The notes beneath the pieces are model-generated. The model ran no database searches, was not told where the DNA came from, and worked only from the letters and a program-made list of their open reading frames with translations. The position numbers and the translations under genes were made by a program. Below are positions 44,462-55,105 of a stretch of DNA of 64,000 bases, piece after piece. Source of the stretch: Entonaema liquescens (Eukaryota; Ascomycota; Sordariomycetes; Xylariales; Xylariaceae); assembly GCA_902805475.1 (NCBI GenBank), contig CADCSX010000023.1:2356001-2420000 (forward strand), written 5' to 3'. Numbering within the stretch: position 1 is the stretch's first letter; each line of letters opens with the position of its first letter.

Positions 44462-47253
44462 TCATAGTTGTACACTTGCACCAATCCCTTTGCCTTGGTA
44501 CCACAATGATTCCCTCCAGTTCCCCAACCGCATCTCTACGTTGGCGTGTGCGTCCAGCTTTAGCTTTCCGCCAATTGCTTTCCTTACAGCATCGTAGCCA
44601 ACAGAGTCCAGGGACCACGCGACTGGTAACCTCGGCGTTTGAGATTTGCCAGGTGGTGCTGAGAACGGCAAGTCGTACACGATCTGCCCTACTGGCTCGG
44701 TGTGATTATATAGCGCTGTGGCGTTGACAAAGTCTAAGTATAGTGTGTTGTGCTCTAATGGTGACACGAGAGTAAATGTGGCCGTCGATGAGAAGAAGTG
44801 GAAAGTGGCATCCCTAATAAAGTGAGATTTCTCTTCGGGGGTATCTCCAGGCAGATTTAGCTTCGGGGCGGCGAGTGTTATATTGAATTTCGATAAGGCT
44901 TCGCATATGATGGGTTGACCTGGAATACTATTTCGATGGGGTTTCACCGTGATACTCGTATTCCAGCCTGACAAGTACTGTGATATTAGTTCCCGCCCAA
45001 CCTTTCGACCGTGGGCGCCGCCCATTGGTGGATTCCATTTCGCGGTGACAAGTATGTTGGAATTTGGACCTTTGTCGATATTTAGATCCTCCACTGTAGC
45101 GCTTCCGATAACTGAACCGTTGCTCAGGACGTGGACGTTCGCATATGGCACATGGGCTGTATAGAGCGTAGGATTGGTAACATTGATCAAGGCCTGCAAC
45201 GTTATCGAGTCTGATGTCGTGTCCAAAACCTTGAGAGACCCGACCTTCGGTTCGATACTGCCAATAGCACCCTTGGGAAGGGCTGGGGATCAGTTAGCAC
45301 ACGCTATCATGTACAGGATGGGCGGAAGGGCAAGGAATTGCACCTCTAGGAACAAGTAGTCCTGCTAGAAGGGCAACTTAAGAGCGACTAACAAATTAGG
45401 ATAGCGAGGACGGACGTTTTACTGGAATTTTACCCTCCGCGGGGACCTCCTTTAGAGTAAGGTTTCCTAACGTGGTTTGCACCTTAATGTCGACCAGAGC
45501 GTCAACATGTAGACGAACCGGCTCCATGCCGAATAATAATGCACTAACGACTTCAGCGAAGACCGCGCCGTCGGTAATGTTGAGGGGCGCGTCAACAACA
45601 CGGGACTGGATTTTGAGCATGGGCCCTTCGTCTCCTTCGCCTTCAACTCTAGTAGAATTCGCGTGTTGCCATTTTCGTAGGTTGAGCTCTCCCATCTTAC
45701 GCGACTTGTAATTCACATCTGCCGTAGCACGGACGTTTGTCACATCTATGCCAAAGTTCATTTCCGAGGGAATGCCTGCAGTAACTAAGATAGTCCCCGA
45801 GACCGTCGGGTTAGAATCTGGGACGTCGGGATCAGGCAGAGCAAAATCGACATCAGTCAGGGAAAAGTTCCTAAGTAGACCGTCTAGGGTACGTCCAGGA
45901 AATGGTACAGGTACTGTTACGCTAGATAGTATGTCTGCGATCCACTTCGGCGTGTCTCCATCGGGATGACGACTTCCACGGACGAATAGCGTAGCAGGGT
46001 CGCCATGCATATATTGTCGAAGGATATTATCTAAGGGTGAAGAAGTAGAGTCGGGGCAAACATGGGTCAAAGAGTCAGGTAATTCGCGAATAACTCCTTT
46101 GACGTCGACCACGACATCTGAGCGCGGTTCCAAGTGGACCTCACTCGTAGCCGCTTCCGCTACTAGGATGAAGGGGTCTGAACTAGCGCAACCGGGTACT
46201 AAAATATCAAACGCGAGTTCGGGAATATTAAGTCCAACTGGATATTCGTTGAATGCCGTCAATGATACATCGGCCAACATTGACCCTTTCATCGGGCCAT
46301 CATCGACTTTAAAACGGGTGATGTTATATTTTGGGATCGCGGGAGCCTTGTTAGCTGTTCAAAAAATTAGTATATTGTTTAAATATTTATACGTGTAGCT
46401 TTATGTAGATATGCTAGAATAAGGGCTTCTTCCCAAAATAGAGGGAAGCAAAGGAACGGTAGAGTGATTGACCTTCAAATACAATCGATTCCGAGATGGC
46501 GTGCGTCCCTAGAGGAACGATCCCAGATTTGAGACTAAGATCAGCCTGCCCGTTTAGACGCAGCTTATCCAATCTGCCTTCGAACCATTCGTTCGCAATT
46601 ATGCGAATGCCTTCTGGATCGCCCGGTATTATATCCGTGACAACATCAAACTGTGTTACGTCGCCATCCCGCAAGTTGATCAAAAGAGGAGGAACAATTG
46701 CGCTCCCAAGTAGTACGTTGTCATATTTAGGAATGCGCACGTCGACCTTCGTCTGCTCGCTTTCAAGTTTAGCCGCGACCCATGTAACGGCTTTTCCTAC
46801 TCTTCGCACATGATCGCTGGTAACTCTTGACCCGTCTAAATGAAAATTGGCCTGTACCCGAGCTCGAACGCCGTCCTTAGTGATAGATTCGAGGGAGAGG
46901 TTGGTGGGTTCGATAACGGCGGCTTGCTGAGCATACTCTTGAATAGCTTGGGGAACGACGAAAGCGAGAACAATGATCACGATGATGAGCGCTGCCAGTA
47001 TGAACATCGCGATAAATGACGCCCATCTCCTCGACTTCTTAGTCGACCCGGAAGCGGGGGGTGTATCGGTGGGGTGAGCTGGACTCGAGTCATTGCTGTC
47101 TTCATTATGCTCATCTTCTTCTCCATCGTAACGTGGCGTTGCTGAGGAATTCGAAAGGAGCGGCGTCGATTCGCTGGACTCGGCTTGATCGCGAGATTTT
47201 GATTTCCCCTTCGTCGAGGCCGAAAGCAAGGGCGACGATTCTTCTTCCGACAT
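44462..47253 (-). CDS. DUF3712 (LEA-2-like) vacuolar membrane protein, Tag1-like
   Basis: Three exons: 46473-47253, 45416-46354 and 44462-45282, coding for 846 aa. An acidic, Ser-rich cytosolic N-terminus has repeated PLLS motifs (SSPLLSAS and STPLLSNS, possible dileucine-type vacuolar sorting signals). One transmembrane helix (~79-101) follows, then a large lumenal region of repeated LEA-2/DUF3712 beta-domains with N-glycosylation sites (for example NLSLES, NATALYN). Such proteins are often annotated 'pre-rRNA processing protein'. Yeast Tag1 (YLR173W), a vacuole-membrane protein that terminates autophagy, is the characterised relative. Both introns rest partly on family continuity: donor GTCAAT for the first and GTCCGT for the second, both weak, but acceptors are good and a CTAAC branch site precedes exon 3. 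The joins read IVFEANKAPAIPKYN and KIPVKPLPKGAIG, as expected for the family. Confidence 0.88.
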
Positions 47254-48189
47254 GATGACGGCTGAGGTGAGAATAATGGATCACCGTCTTAAACAATAGA
47301 TCAATCGCGCGCGGATAATGAAGAACTACCGACTAGGAGAATGATATAGGCATCGTCAAGCCTAGAAATGTGGTATAAGTTCGGGATATAATGGACGGGG
47401 TATAATGACGATGTAGCGTAAAACAGTGATGTGTTAATATATGAGAGTTCAATGTAGTAATCAATGAGTGTTTGTAGAGAATTAGGTTATAGGTATAAAC
47501 TAGGAAGGCGTGGAGTAGTCGTCATCAACTGACAACTTAATGGCCCACACTAGCTGAAACGAGGCCTTGTGCTGGCTGGCTGGGGAGGCGCTGGGGCGAA
47601 GCCAACTCAACCTTCCCAGTCATTAGAGCCAATCAAACGAAAGAGAATAGCAGAGCGGTTATTTCCACTTACAGCCCAGCGCAAAACGTAGTCCGGGGAA
47701 AGCCTACAGGGCAAACGGCGCACCTGCAGGTACTATGTGAAAAGGTACCGCATAACCTCCCGAGATCGGCCAGCTGACAGACACCTGATAACCCTGAACC
47801 GGATCGACTTATCGACTATCGTATCTCGATATCTCCACAAAGTGCATTGCATTGGTGTCCCGACGAAGGGCGTGTTTAATGGTGACTCTTTTCTTGTTTT
47901 GTGACTCTTAGATAGAGCAGCTTAGAATTCCTTTATTAAATTGGATTTCTCATAGCGTCTATGGTTTATCAGAACATCAATTGAGTCTTTTATATTTGAA
48001 GGTAACTCGTACCTTATGAAATATCTTCAATCTTTCTTAAAAGCTGAGCCAACCTATACCTTTCACTTACACTAGAGTGGACAGCTTGGCAGCCTTATAC
48101 TTCCCAAATCTCAATAGGTTCATGCCAACGAAACATTCGACCTTATTGCCTGTTTATTAAATTTGGAAGTCCAATAGGTTACTGCAAAC
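47254..48189. promoter_or_regulatory. Divergent promoter region, Tag1-like / ornithine carbamoyltransferase
   Basis: 936 bp between divergent starts. Two GGCTGGCTGG-like runs near 47570. I looked for a TGASTCA cross-pathway control (Cpc1/Gcn4) site near the OTC start. The TGACTCTTA at about 47882 and 47902 match only TGACTC; none is perfect. No gene is seen. Confidence 0.5.
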
Positions 48190-49352
48190 ATGCATCCATC
48201 AACTCTTCGATTCATTGCGGCAAGGAGTTATTCTAACCCAGTTCGACATCTTATGTCAATCAGCGATTTGTCGGCTGCCGAATTCTCGAAATTGGTGCTA
48301 AATGCTGCGGCTCACAAGAAGGCCGCTCAATCCGGACCTATTCCGCAAGACCTCAACAAAAAATTAAAAGGGCGGACGGTGGCTATGATGTTTAGCAAGT
48401 TGAGCACTCGTACAAGAGTCTCAACGGAAGCCGCCGTGGCTATGTTAGGGGGTCATCCTATGTTCCTCGGTAAAAATGACATTCAATTAGGAGTGAGTAT
48501 ATCTGGGGTGTTCCGAGGTTAGGCAGGGCGGCTCGTTAATCCAGCAATTCTCTAGGTGAACGAGTCCTTGAGGGATACATCTAAGGTCATTTCATCTATG
48601 ACATCCTGTATGGTGGCCCGAGTCGGGCCTCACAGTGATGTTACGGGTTTAGCGAAGTATTCGAGCGTTCCGGTCATTAATGCTCTGTCTAATGATTTCC
48701 ATCCTCTTCAAATCATTGCTGATTTCCTCACAATCCATGAGTCTATTCCTAGATCTCCCACCACAGACACGATTGTACCAAAGGGGTTGAAGGTAGCTTG
48801 GGTTGGAGATGCGAATAACGTATTGTTCGACTTTGCCATTGCTTGCCTGAAGCTGGGCGTTGAAATATCAGTCGCTACACCCCGCGGTTACAGCATTCCG
48901 CAGGACAAGGTAGAATTGATCACGAGTCAAGCCCAGTTCACGTTAACACCTGGTGTTCTAAATCAAACCTATGTTCCGGAAGAGGCCGTGAAGGACGCCG
49001 ATATTATAGTCACTGATACCTGGATTTCCATGGGCCAAGAAGAAGAGTCCCAGAGACGACTGAAAGATTTCGCTGGCTTCCAGGTCAATAACGAACTGGC
49101 GAAGCGAGGTGGAGCGAAGCCGGACTGGAAATTCATGCATTGTTTGCCCCGTCACCGTGAGGAGGTTGCCGATGAAGTTTTCTACTCTGACCGATCACTT
49201 GTCTTCCCCGAAGCAGAGAACAGGCTTTGGGCTGCCCTTGGTACGTTATGTCTCTCTCTGAACTTGTCTATCCCAATGCTAACTCCCACATAGCGGCGAT
49301 TGAAGGCTTCGTGGTAAATAATGGGGAAATAACTACGACTTCCTATGAGTGA
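48190..49352 (+). CDS. argB: Ornithine carbamoyltransferase, mitochondrial
   Basis: Three exons: 48190-48492, 48556-49240 and 49294-49352, coding for 348 aa. It makes citrulline from ornithine and carbamoyl phosphate in the mitochondrial part of arginine biosynthesis (Aspergillus argB, Neurospora arg-12, yeast ARG3). A short basic presequence (MHPSTLRFIAARSYSNPVRH) precedes HLMSISDLS. Carbamoyl-phosphate binding motif STRTR lies at 72-76, FHPLQ at ~149-153, the ornithine-loop SMGQE at ~259-263, and the catalytic HCLPRH with its Cys at ~296-301. The last exon encodes AAIEGFVVNNGEITTTSYE only. All key residues are present and length matches the family. It is convergent with the acetolactate synthase regulatory subunit gene, 324 bp apart. 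Confidence 0.97.
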
Positions 49353-49676
49353 TTCTAGAGAAGGTGACGCTGTCTAATATAGAGCGGGGAGCTTAACTAT
49401 GGTGTATCGGCCTACACTGGCTTATGTGAGGTGGATCTAACAGCTTCGAGGTAAATGGCATGGTGTTCAAAATGCATTCTAGTCTGATACGTGCGGGTAT
49501 CATTTGTGGCTGGGCAGGGATGAAAAAAAATTGTATCACAACGAGAAAACTTCGGGCTTTACATAGTATGATTCAAGTAGTTCACGCCTAGTGACCTATG
49601 TCTACAAAGTAATAATGCCAAAGCAAGCCAGTTATTTTTTCTGACCACCAACGCCTATCCCCACCCGTGGCACAGC
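49353..49676. other. Convergent intergenic region (argB / ILV6)
   Basis: 324 bases holding both 3' ends. An A8 run near 49525. No gene is seen. Confidence 0.5.
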
Positions 49677-50668
49677 TTATCCAGGAGGTAGCTGGCTGGC
49701 ATCGACAATCTCGTCTGCCTCTTTAACAATGGTTTCCTCATCAGGACCATATAGAGGGGATCGAGGCAATGCCATAAGACCTGTCCGTGAGGATTCTAGA
49801 ATTCCGAACGGAGCAATTAATTTAAGGAACGAATCGATCCTAACTGGCTTGGCAGACCTGTGACCGATTAGTCTAGGTCGTAGTGATTTGATGGAACTAC
49901 TTACACTTCAACAATGCAGCTGCTCGTGCTGATATCTAATACCTTGCCTCCGAATTGGTGCGCGAAGTAAGTAATAGACTTAAGATGCTCATGCTTAAGT
50001 CGTAGAGCCTGACTGGCTACCATTTTGCTTGGATGGAAATCTTGAGCGGTATCCTCCAGGGTCTTATCGCTTGCTTCCGTGGTGTCAGCCTCGGCTGTCA
50101 TTTCGCGGTGATGCGCTAACAACTCCTCGAAGTATTCCGGTCCCAAGATATTAACCTTGGCAAGCAGCAATTCTCTTTGGACTAGAGCGGCGTTTGTGTA
50201 GTCTAAAACAGCCCAAACGGGTACTAGGTCCTCTAATTGCCGTCGCGCTTGTTCGACGACGCCGTCTTGTCCCGTAAGAACAATTGTCATACGGGAGAGA
50301 TCTTCCACTTCGGTACTGCACACAACCAAAGAGTCGATGTTGAAACCGCGCGCTGCTAGAATACCAGAGACTCGGGACAAGACACCAGGCTCATTTTGAA
50401 CCAAGCAGTTGAGAACATGACGTTTCGGCGGGGCCATCGAGGGCGTTGGAGTTTCGTAGAGAATATTTGAAACGGCTGCTTGTGCAGACCATGATGACGG
50501 CGTGTCGTTGGTAGGAAGAGGAGCTTGACGGCGGCGAAGAGCTTTGTAGGCAATAGCCGAAGTAGAACTGCTACTCGAGCTCCATCTTGAAGAAGTCTGG
50601 GGAATGGTTCGTACGCTCGCGGCGATAGCCTTGAAGCAATTGGCTTGGACAAGTGTACGGGACGCCAT
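49677..50668 (-). CDS. ILV6: Acetolactate synthase small (regulatory) subunit, mitochondrial
   Basis: Two exons: 49905-50668 and 49677-49857, coding for 314 aa. It activates the catalytic subunit Ilv2 and gives it valine feedback sensitivity in branched-chain amino-acid synthesis. An Arg/Ser-rich presequence (~1-50, with SSRWSSSSSS) targets mitochondria. The ACT domain (~84-160) reads RHVLNCLVQNEPGVLSRVSG, ILAARGFNIDSLVVCSTEVE and DLSRMTIVLTGQD. The C-terminal ALS-small-subunit domain includes ELLLAKVNILGPEY and, across the intron, SCIVEVSAKPVRIDSFLKL, then APFGILESSRTGLMALPRSP. The frame that runs past 49905 is intronic. Upstream, the KH protein gene is divergent with 601 bp between starts. 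Confidence 0.96.
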
Positions 50669-51269
50669 GGTTTCTGACCGTAAACGAGAACTTAAGAAGC
50701 TCCCTGATCAGAAATGGCAACCCTCGAAGCCTGACAAGAGTCTGGCGGGGTTCAATTGGTAAAAGTTTCTACCAACTTGACTCACCACTTAGTGGAAATT
50801 TGTGACCTTAAAAAAAGTGCCATAAAAATGTTTGGCTGGTGAAGGTCAATGACCGAAATAGTCCAGGGTAGCTCCGAATCCCGGAGCTGCTTAATGCCCC
50901 ATAATTCATGCAACCTTTTGACCCCACCTTCACCTTGCTCAAGGCGAGAGTGGACCCCATGGCCCAGACTTCTGGGTTCGGATTATGTATGTTCCCTTTC
51001 CCGTCGCGTCCAGGTCCATGTTGCTCAGGTCTTTCCCTTCTTACGGGATCCGTTTAGTTTAAACATTGAGCTAAGCGGAAATCTTGAGAATTACTGCCTA
51101 TACCTTATTCAACCTTAATTTTAGACCAACCATTCTTCTTCAATTTGCACCTCCAATTCCTGCATTGCGCAGCTTTTCAGTGTCTGCGCATAATCCCATT
51201 GCAGACTCCTGTTTTTCTCTGATATCTGATTAAATCCAAATCTTCTTAACTATCGCGATATCAGTAAAA
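50669..51269. promoter_or_regulatory. Divergent promoter region, ILV6 / KH-domain gene
   Basis: 601 bp between divergent starts. A CT-rich stretch lies before the KH gene start. No recognised factor site and no gene. Confidence 0.5.
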
Positions 51270-53346
51270 ATGGACGACACGGAACGACGCACCGCAAAAC
51301 GATCTCGGTTCGATCAGACGGAACCAGAACCGCGCCGCTCTCGATTTGATCGCAGGTCGCGTTCCCCGCCAGCGAAGAGGTCGGATCATGGTCGCGATGG
51401 CCGCGAACGCAGTCCATTGGGTAAGGATGGAGAAAACAATACGCATGACTCTAAGAAAAGTCCTGTCGACCCTGCTGCTGCAGCCGGTATGTATTCATTA
51501 CTAACCTGGAGCTTCGTATCCTTCCGAACTAACTATCTGTCTCTAGCTGCCGCTGCCGCTAAGATCAATGCGCAGATCCAGGCGAAGAAGGGAATCCAGC
51601 ACGTGGACGTACCCCCCATCAAATCAGCATCGTCAGCATCTCCCGGTCCGAATGCTGCGAGCACTCCCGGCGGAATCAACACCAACAATATCAATGGTGA
51701 GATGTATATTGCCGACGGCGACTATATCAAAGATATCGAAGTGAATGACCTGCGAAACCGATACCTGCTCACGAAGAGTTCTACACAGAAGATGGTAAAT
51801 AATACCCTTGGTTAATTCCTACTGATTTGCACCAGAGTTTCAACCCTAGCTTGGTGGTTCCTTTCCAGTGTTATACCGTCGTGTGCGAAAAGTTCTGCTT
51901 ACATGGAAGCGTGCTAGCTCGCACACGAATCCCCTCTGTGGCATCTGCTGACCTCCGCTGCTTGATTTAGATTAAAGAAGAAACCGGAGCTGGTACGAGA
52001 AACCTCCTAGCTGTTTATTGATTTAATGTAGAACCATGGTTGACTTTGAAAGATGTCACGACACGAGGCAATTACTACCCCGATAAAAGCATGGCCACGC
52101 CATCGGTAAGAAATACCCCGATCAACTTAAAGAAAGCTCAAGGGACTGACGCTGGTGTAGAATCCCCCCTTATTTCTCCACATCACCAGCACCTCTAAGG
52201 CAGGGCTCGAGTCCGCTGTTGCTAAAATCGAGGAATTGATGAAGCAAGAACTCCCGAATCTGGTTGACGAACGACGATTTCGACGCCGAGACCAGGAGCA
52301 AGTCGAGCGTGATGAGTTTGGCAGGGTCAGCTACTTTTGTTTATTCTACATAGCAGGTTTATACTAACGTTAAGCAGCGCAAATGGCCGGAGGCGAAAAT
52401 CCCGATCGGTCTCGAAGAGATCCGAGGTTTTAACCTCAGGGCTCAGATTGTTGGACATGGTGGTTCTTACGTGAAGCACATTCAGCAAGAAACCGGATGT
52501 CGGGTCCAAATCAAAGGGCGTGGATCAGGTTATCTTGAAGCCTCGACCAACCGCGAGAGCGATGATGAGATGTACCTCCATGTTGCGTAAGTATATGGTG
52601 GACGCTTTCTTACCCCAGTTTCTGACAATGTTTAGTGGACCCGATCCTAAGATGGTCGATAAAGCCAAGGAGCTATGTGAAGACTTGATCGCCAATGTGA
52701 AGGAGCAGTACGAAGAGTTTAAGAGTCGACCCCGCGTCAACACTACGGTGGTCATGGTGGCCATGGTGGTGGTAATTACGGCGAGAGATCTTATGGTGAT
52801 CGATCTTACGGCGGTGACAGATATGGAGAGAGACAAGGGAGTGGCTCGGGCTCCTACGGTGGATACGGTGGTTATAACAATTCGCCCAATCCTGCCGCAA
52901 ACTCGGCCTCCCCTGCACCTCCTGGTCAAGGCAGCCCACAGAACGCTAATAGCGATTATGCCGCCCAATACGCTCAGTACTATGGTGGTCAAGACCCATA
53001 TGCGGCATACGGTGGTTACGCAGCGTAAGTAATGTGGCTACAAGATGATGCAAGATCGCTGACGCCATTCTAGATATATGCAATATTACCAGCAGTATTA
53101 TGCTGCTGCGCAAGCCGCTCAGCAAGGTTCGGCAACACCGCCGGTCCCTGGTGCTTCGGTTTCCCCTCCACCTCCTCCGCCTACTGAAGCCCCTCCGCCA
53201 CCGCCTCCTGGAGGATCTGCACCACCTCCCCCTCCTCCACCACCTGGTGCAGGAAGCTATGGCGCTGTAAGTCATATTATCGGAAGAGGTTCCTAAAAAG
53301 CAAGCTAATCGGTTGTGTCTAGGTCCCTCCTCCCCCTGGACTGTGA
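51270..53346 (+). CDS. KH-domain RNA-binding protein, KHDC4/BLOM7-like (one apparent frameshift)
   Basis: Nine exons: 51270-51486, 51547-51794, 51971-51992 (a 22-nt microexon), 52053-52105, 52161-52325, 52378-52586, 52636-53024, 53074-53266 and 53323-53346; about 506 aa. The N-terminus is Arg/Ser-rich (RRSRFDRRSRSP). MYIADGDYIKDIEVNDLRNRY and on, with TGADVTTRGNYYPDKSMAT, is the conserved first module. The KH-I domain is IPIGLEEIRGFNLRAQIVGHGG, then SYVKHIQQETGCRVQIKGRGS. The C-terminus has Gly/Tyr-rich repeats (GGHGGHGGGNYGERSYG) and poly-Pro stretches. Human KHDC4 (BLOM7) acts in pre-mRNA splicing. Within exon 7 the frame that encodes EEFKSRP does not continue into the Gly/Tyr repeats. One extra C in the C4 run at 52730-52733 would restore RPPRQHYGG. 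I judge this a sequence indel rather than a pseudogene. Confidence 0.88.
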
Positions 53347-53918
53347 TCGAAATTTAAAACCTGAAGATGCACAGGGAATGTCTTCTCTTATGAGAAGAGA
53401 TTTGCACTATTCAAGGAGATAATTATTTATTCAAGGAATCAAGTCCAAACGGGTTAATTTAAGTCATCATTACGGGGTTTAAGGCTCTGCTAGAGGTAGC
53501 TCACCCCGCACAGCAGTCTAGATAGTATTATTTGACGTTGATTTTATGAGCAGCATAGGTATTACATTTGTTTTGAGCGGGTTGTGTGTACCTGAAAACC
53601 TACGTGTAGGCTACAGCTGTACGTGTTATATCTCCTGCTTATGTAAAATAGCTCTCATCTCATCCATCAAGTATGATTAGGTACGTCTACGATAAGGTGG
53701 AGTACGTATTGAACTATGACTTATCTTTATCGATAAGACTACGTCAGTTTATAGTTTACCAAGACCGCCAAAGAAGTTCGCAACTTTACTTTTAGCTCTA
53801 CTAGCTTCAATGTTATCACTTCCCATGGATATGTGAATGATTCATGTTCAAGCTCAGGGGCATATCCGTGTTTATTTAGGGGCATATAGTGGCCTCTTGC
53901 CTTAATACTCATTTCACA
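53347..53918. other. Intergenic, same strand
   Basis: 572 bp between the KH gene stop and the TRAPPC13-like start. AT-rich. No gene is seen. Confidence 0.5.
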
Positions 53919-55105
53919 ATGAGTCACCAACGATATCCATCGATTGATCCCAAGGAACCTCACTCCGTCTCCTTGAAGGTCCTCAGGTACTTAAACTAAT
54001 ACTATACTTGTCCTAGTTCTGTTGTAAATAGATTCTAATGTCATATTGCTATAAACAGGTTATCTAGACCCTCCCTCGTAGTCCAGCATCCCCTACCTAC
54101 GCCCGTTTCCTTACCGGCATCAGCTCAACAGGAACCTCCAATACCCGCCTCTCTCGCTTACCATACAAACGGAGACACAAACCCGGACCCATTCCTCCTT
54201 GCGCCTATATTACAGCTTCCCCCATCTTTCGGGTCTGCATATGTCGGCGAGACTTTCAGCTGCACGCTATGCGCGAACCACGACGTCCCGCTTCCAGGCG
54301 AACTCCCAGCGGTCGCAGTGCCAGCTGGGGGTAACCTAGCGCCGACGAGTCCCTTACCCGCTCCCAAGCGCAAGTTCACCCGCGACGTGCGCATCGAGGC
54401 CGAGATGAAGACCCCTGGATCCAGCACGGCGCTGAAACTGCCTCTGCTAGGTGCAGACGGCGTCATCGAATCCAGTGCCGATGCTACCGATGGTAAGAGC
54501 CACGGTCATCCCAAAGGCATCGACCTGGAACCAGGCGATACGTTGCAAAGAATCGTCAACTTCGACCTTACGGAGGAAGGAAACCACGTGCTTGCCGTAA
54601 CGGTGAGCTACTACGAAGCCACGGAGACGTCCGGGCGCACGAGGACGTTCAGGAAGTTGTACCAGTTCATATGTAAGGGGTCGCTGATCGTGCGGACGAA
54701 AGTGGGCGCGCTGGTGCCGCCGCCCCGCCGCCGTCTCAGTCTGATCTGAAACTTAAGAAGGGGCCGGATAGGAGGAGATGGGTGATGGAAGCGCAGCTGG
54801 AGAATTGTAGCGAGGATGTCATGCAGCTATCCCGCGTGGGTCTGGACTTGGAGCCAGGGTTACGGTACCAGGACTGTAATTGGGAAGTCGCGGGTAGTGG
54901 AGGCGGACGCCCGGTACTACATCCGGGCGAAGTCGAGCAGTGCTGCTTTGTGGTGGAAGAGGAGACGGGGCCGGATGGGGAAAAGCTGGAGGTTGATGAA
55001 GATGGTAGGATCGTGTTTGGGGTACTTGGGATAGGCTGGCGGAGCGAGATGGGGAATAAGGGTTTCTTGTCTACGGGGAAGCTAGGCACGAGAATTGTGA
55101 AATGA
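53919..55105 (+). CDS. TRAPPC13: TRAPPC13-like TRAPP complex subunit (DUF974; one apparent frameshift)
   Basis: Two exons: 53919-53986 and 54059-55105; about 371 aa once a one-base discrepancy is allowed for. TRAPPC13 is an arrestin-fold subunit of the TRAPP tethering complex acting in ER-Golgi/Golgi traffic. Family marks are the start HSVSLKVLRLSRPSLVVQHP, LPPSFGSAYVGETFSCTLCANH (first beta-sandwich), RDVRIEAEMKTPG, DLEPGDTLQRIVNFDLTEEGNH, VLAVTVSYYE, RKLYQFICKGSLIVRTKVG and, after the shift, WVMEAQLENCSEDVM and PGEVEQCCFVVEEE. The frame that carries VRTKVGALVPPP stops at 54749. The conserved continuation is in the -1 frame. An additional C in the C4 run at 54723-54726 would join them through a poly-Pro linker. 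No intron explains it without deleting the conserved VRTKVG. Confidence 0.88.

Noticed and set aside
52736..52785. 50-nt intron as explanation of the KH-gene frameshift
   Set aside because: Poor donor, no branch site, and it would remove natural Gly/Tyr repeat codons; a missing C in the C4 run fits better.
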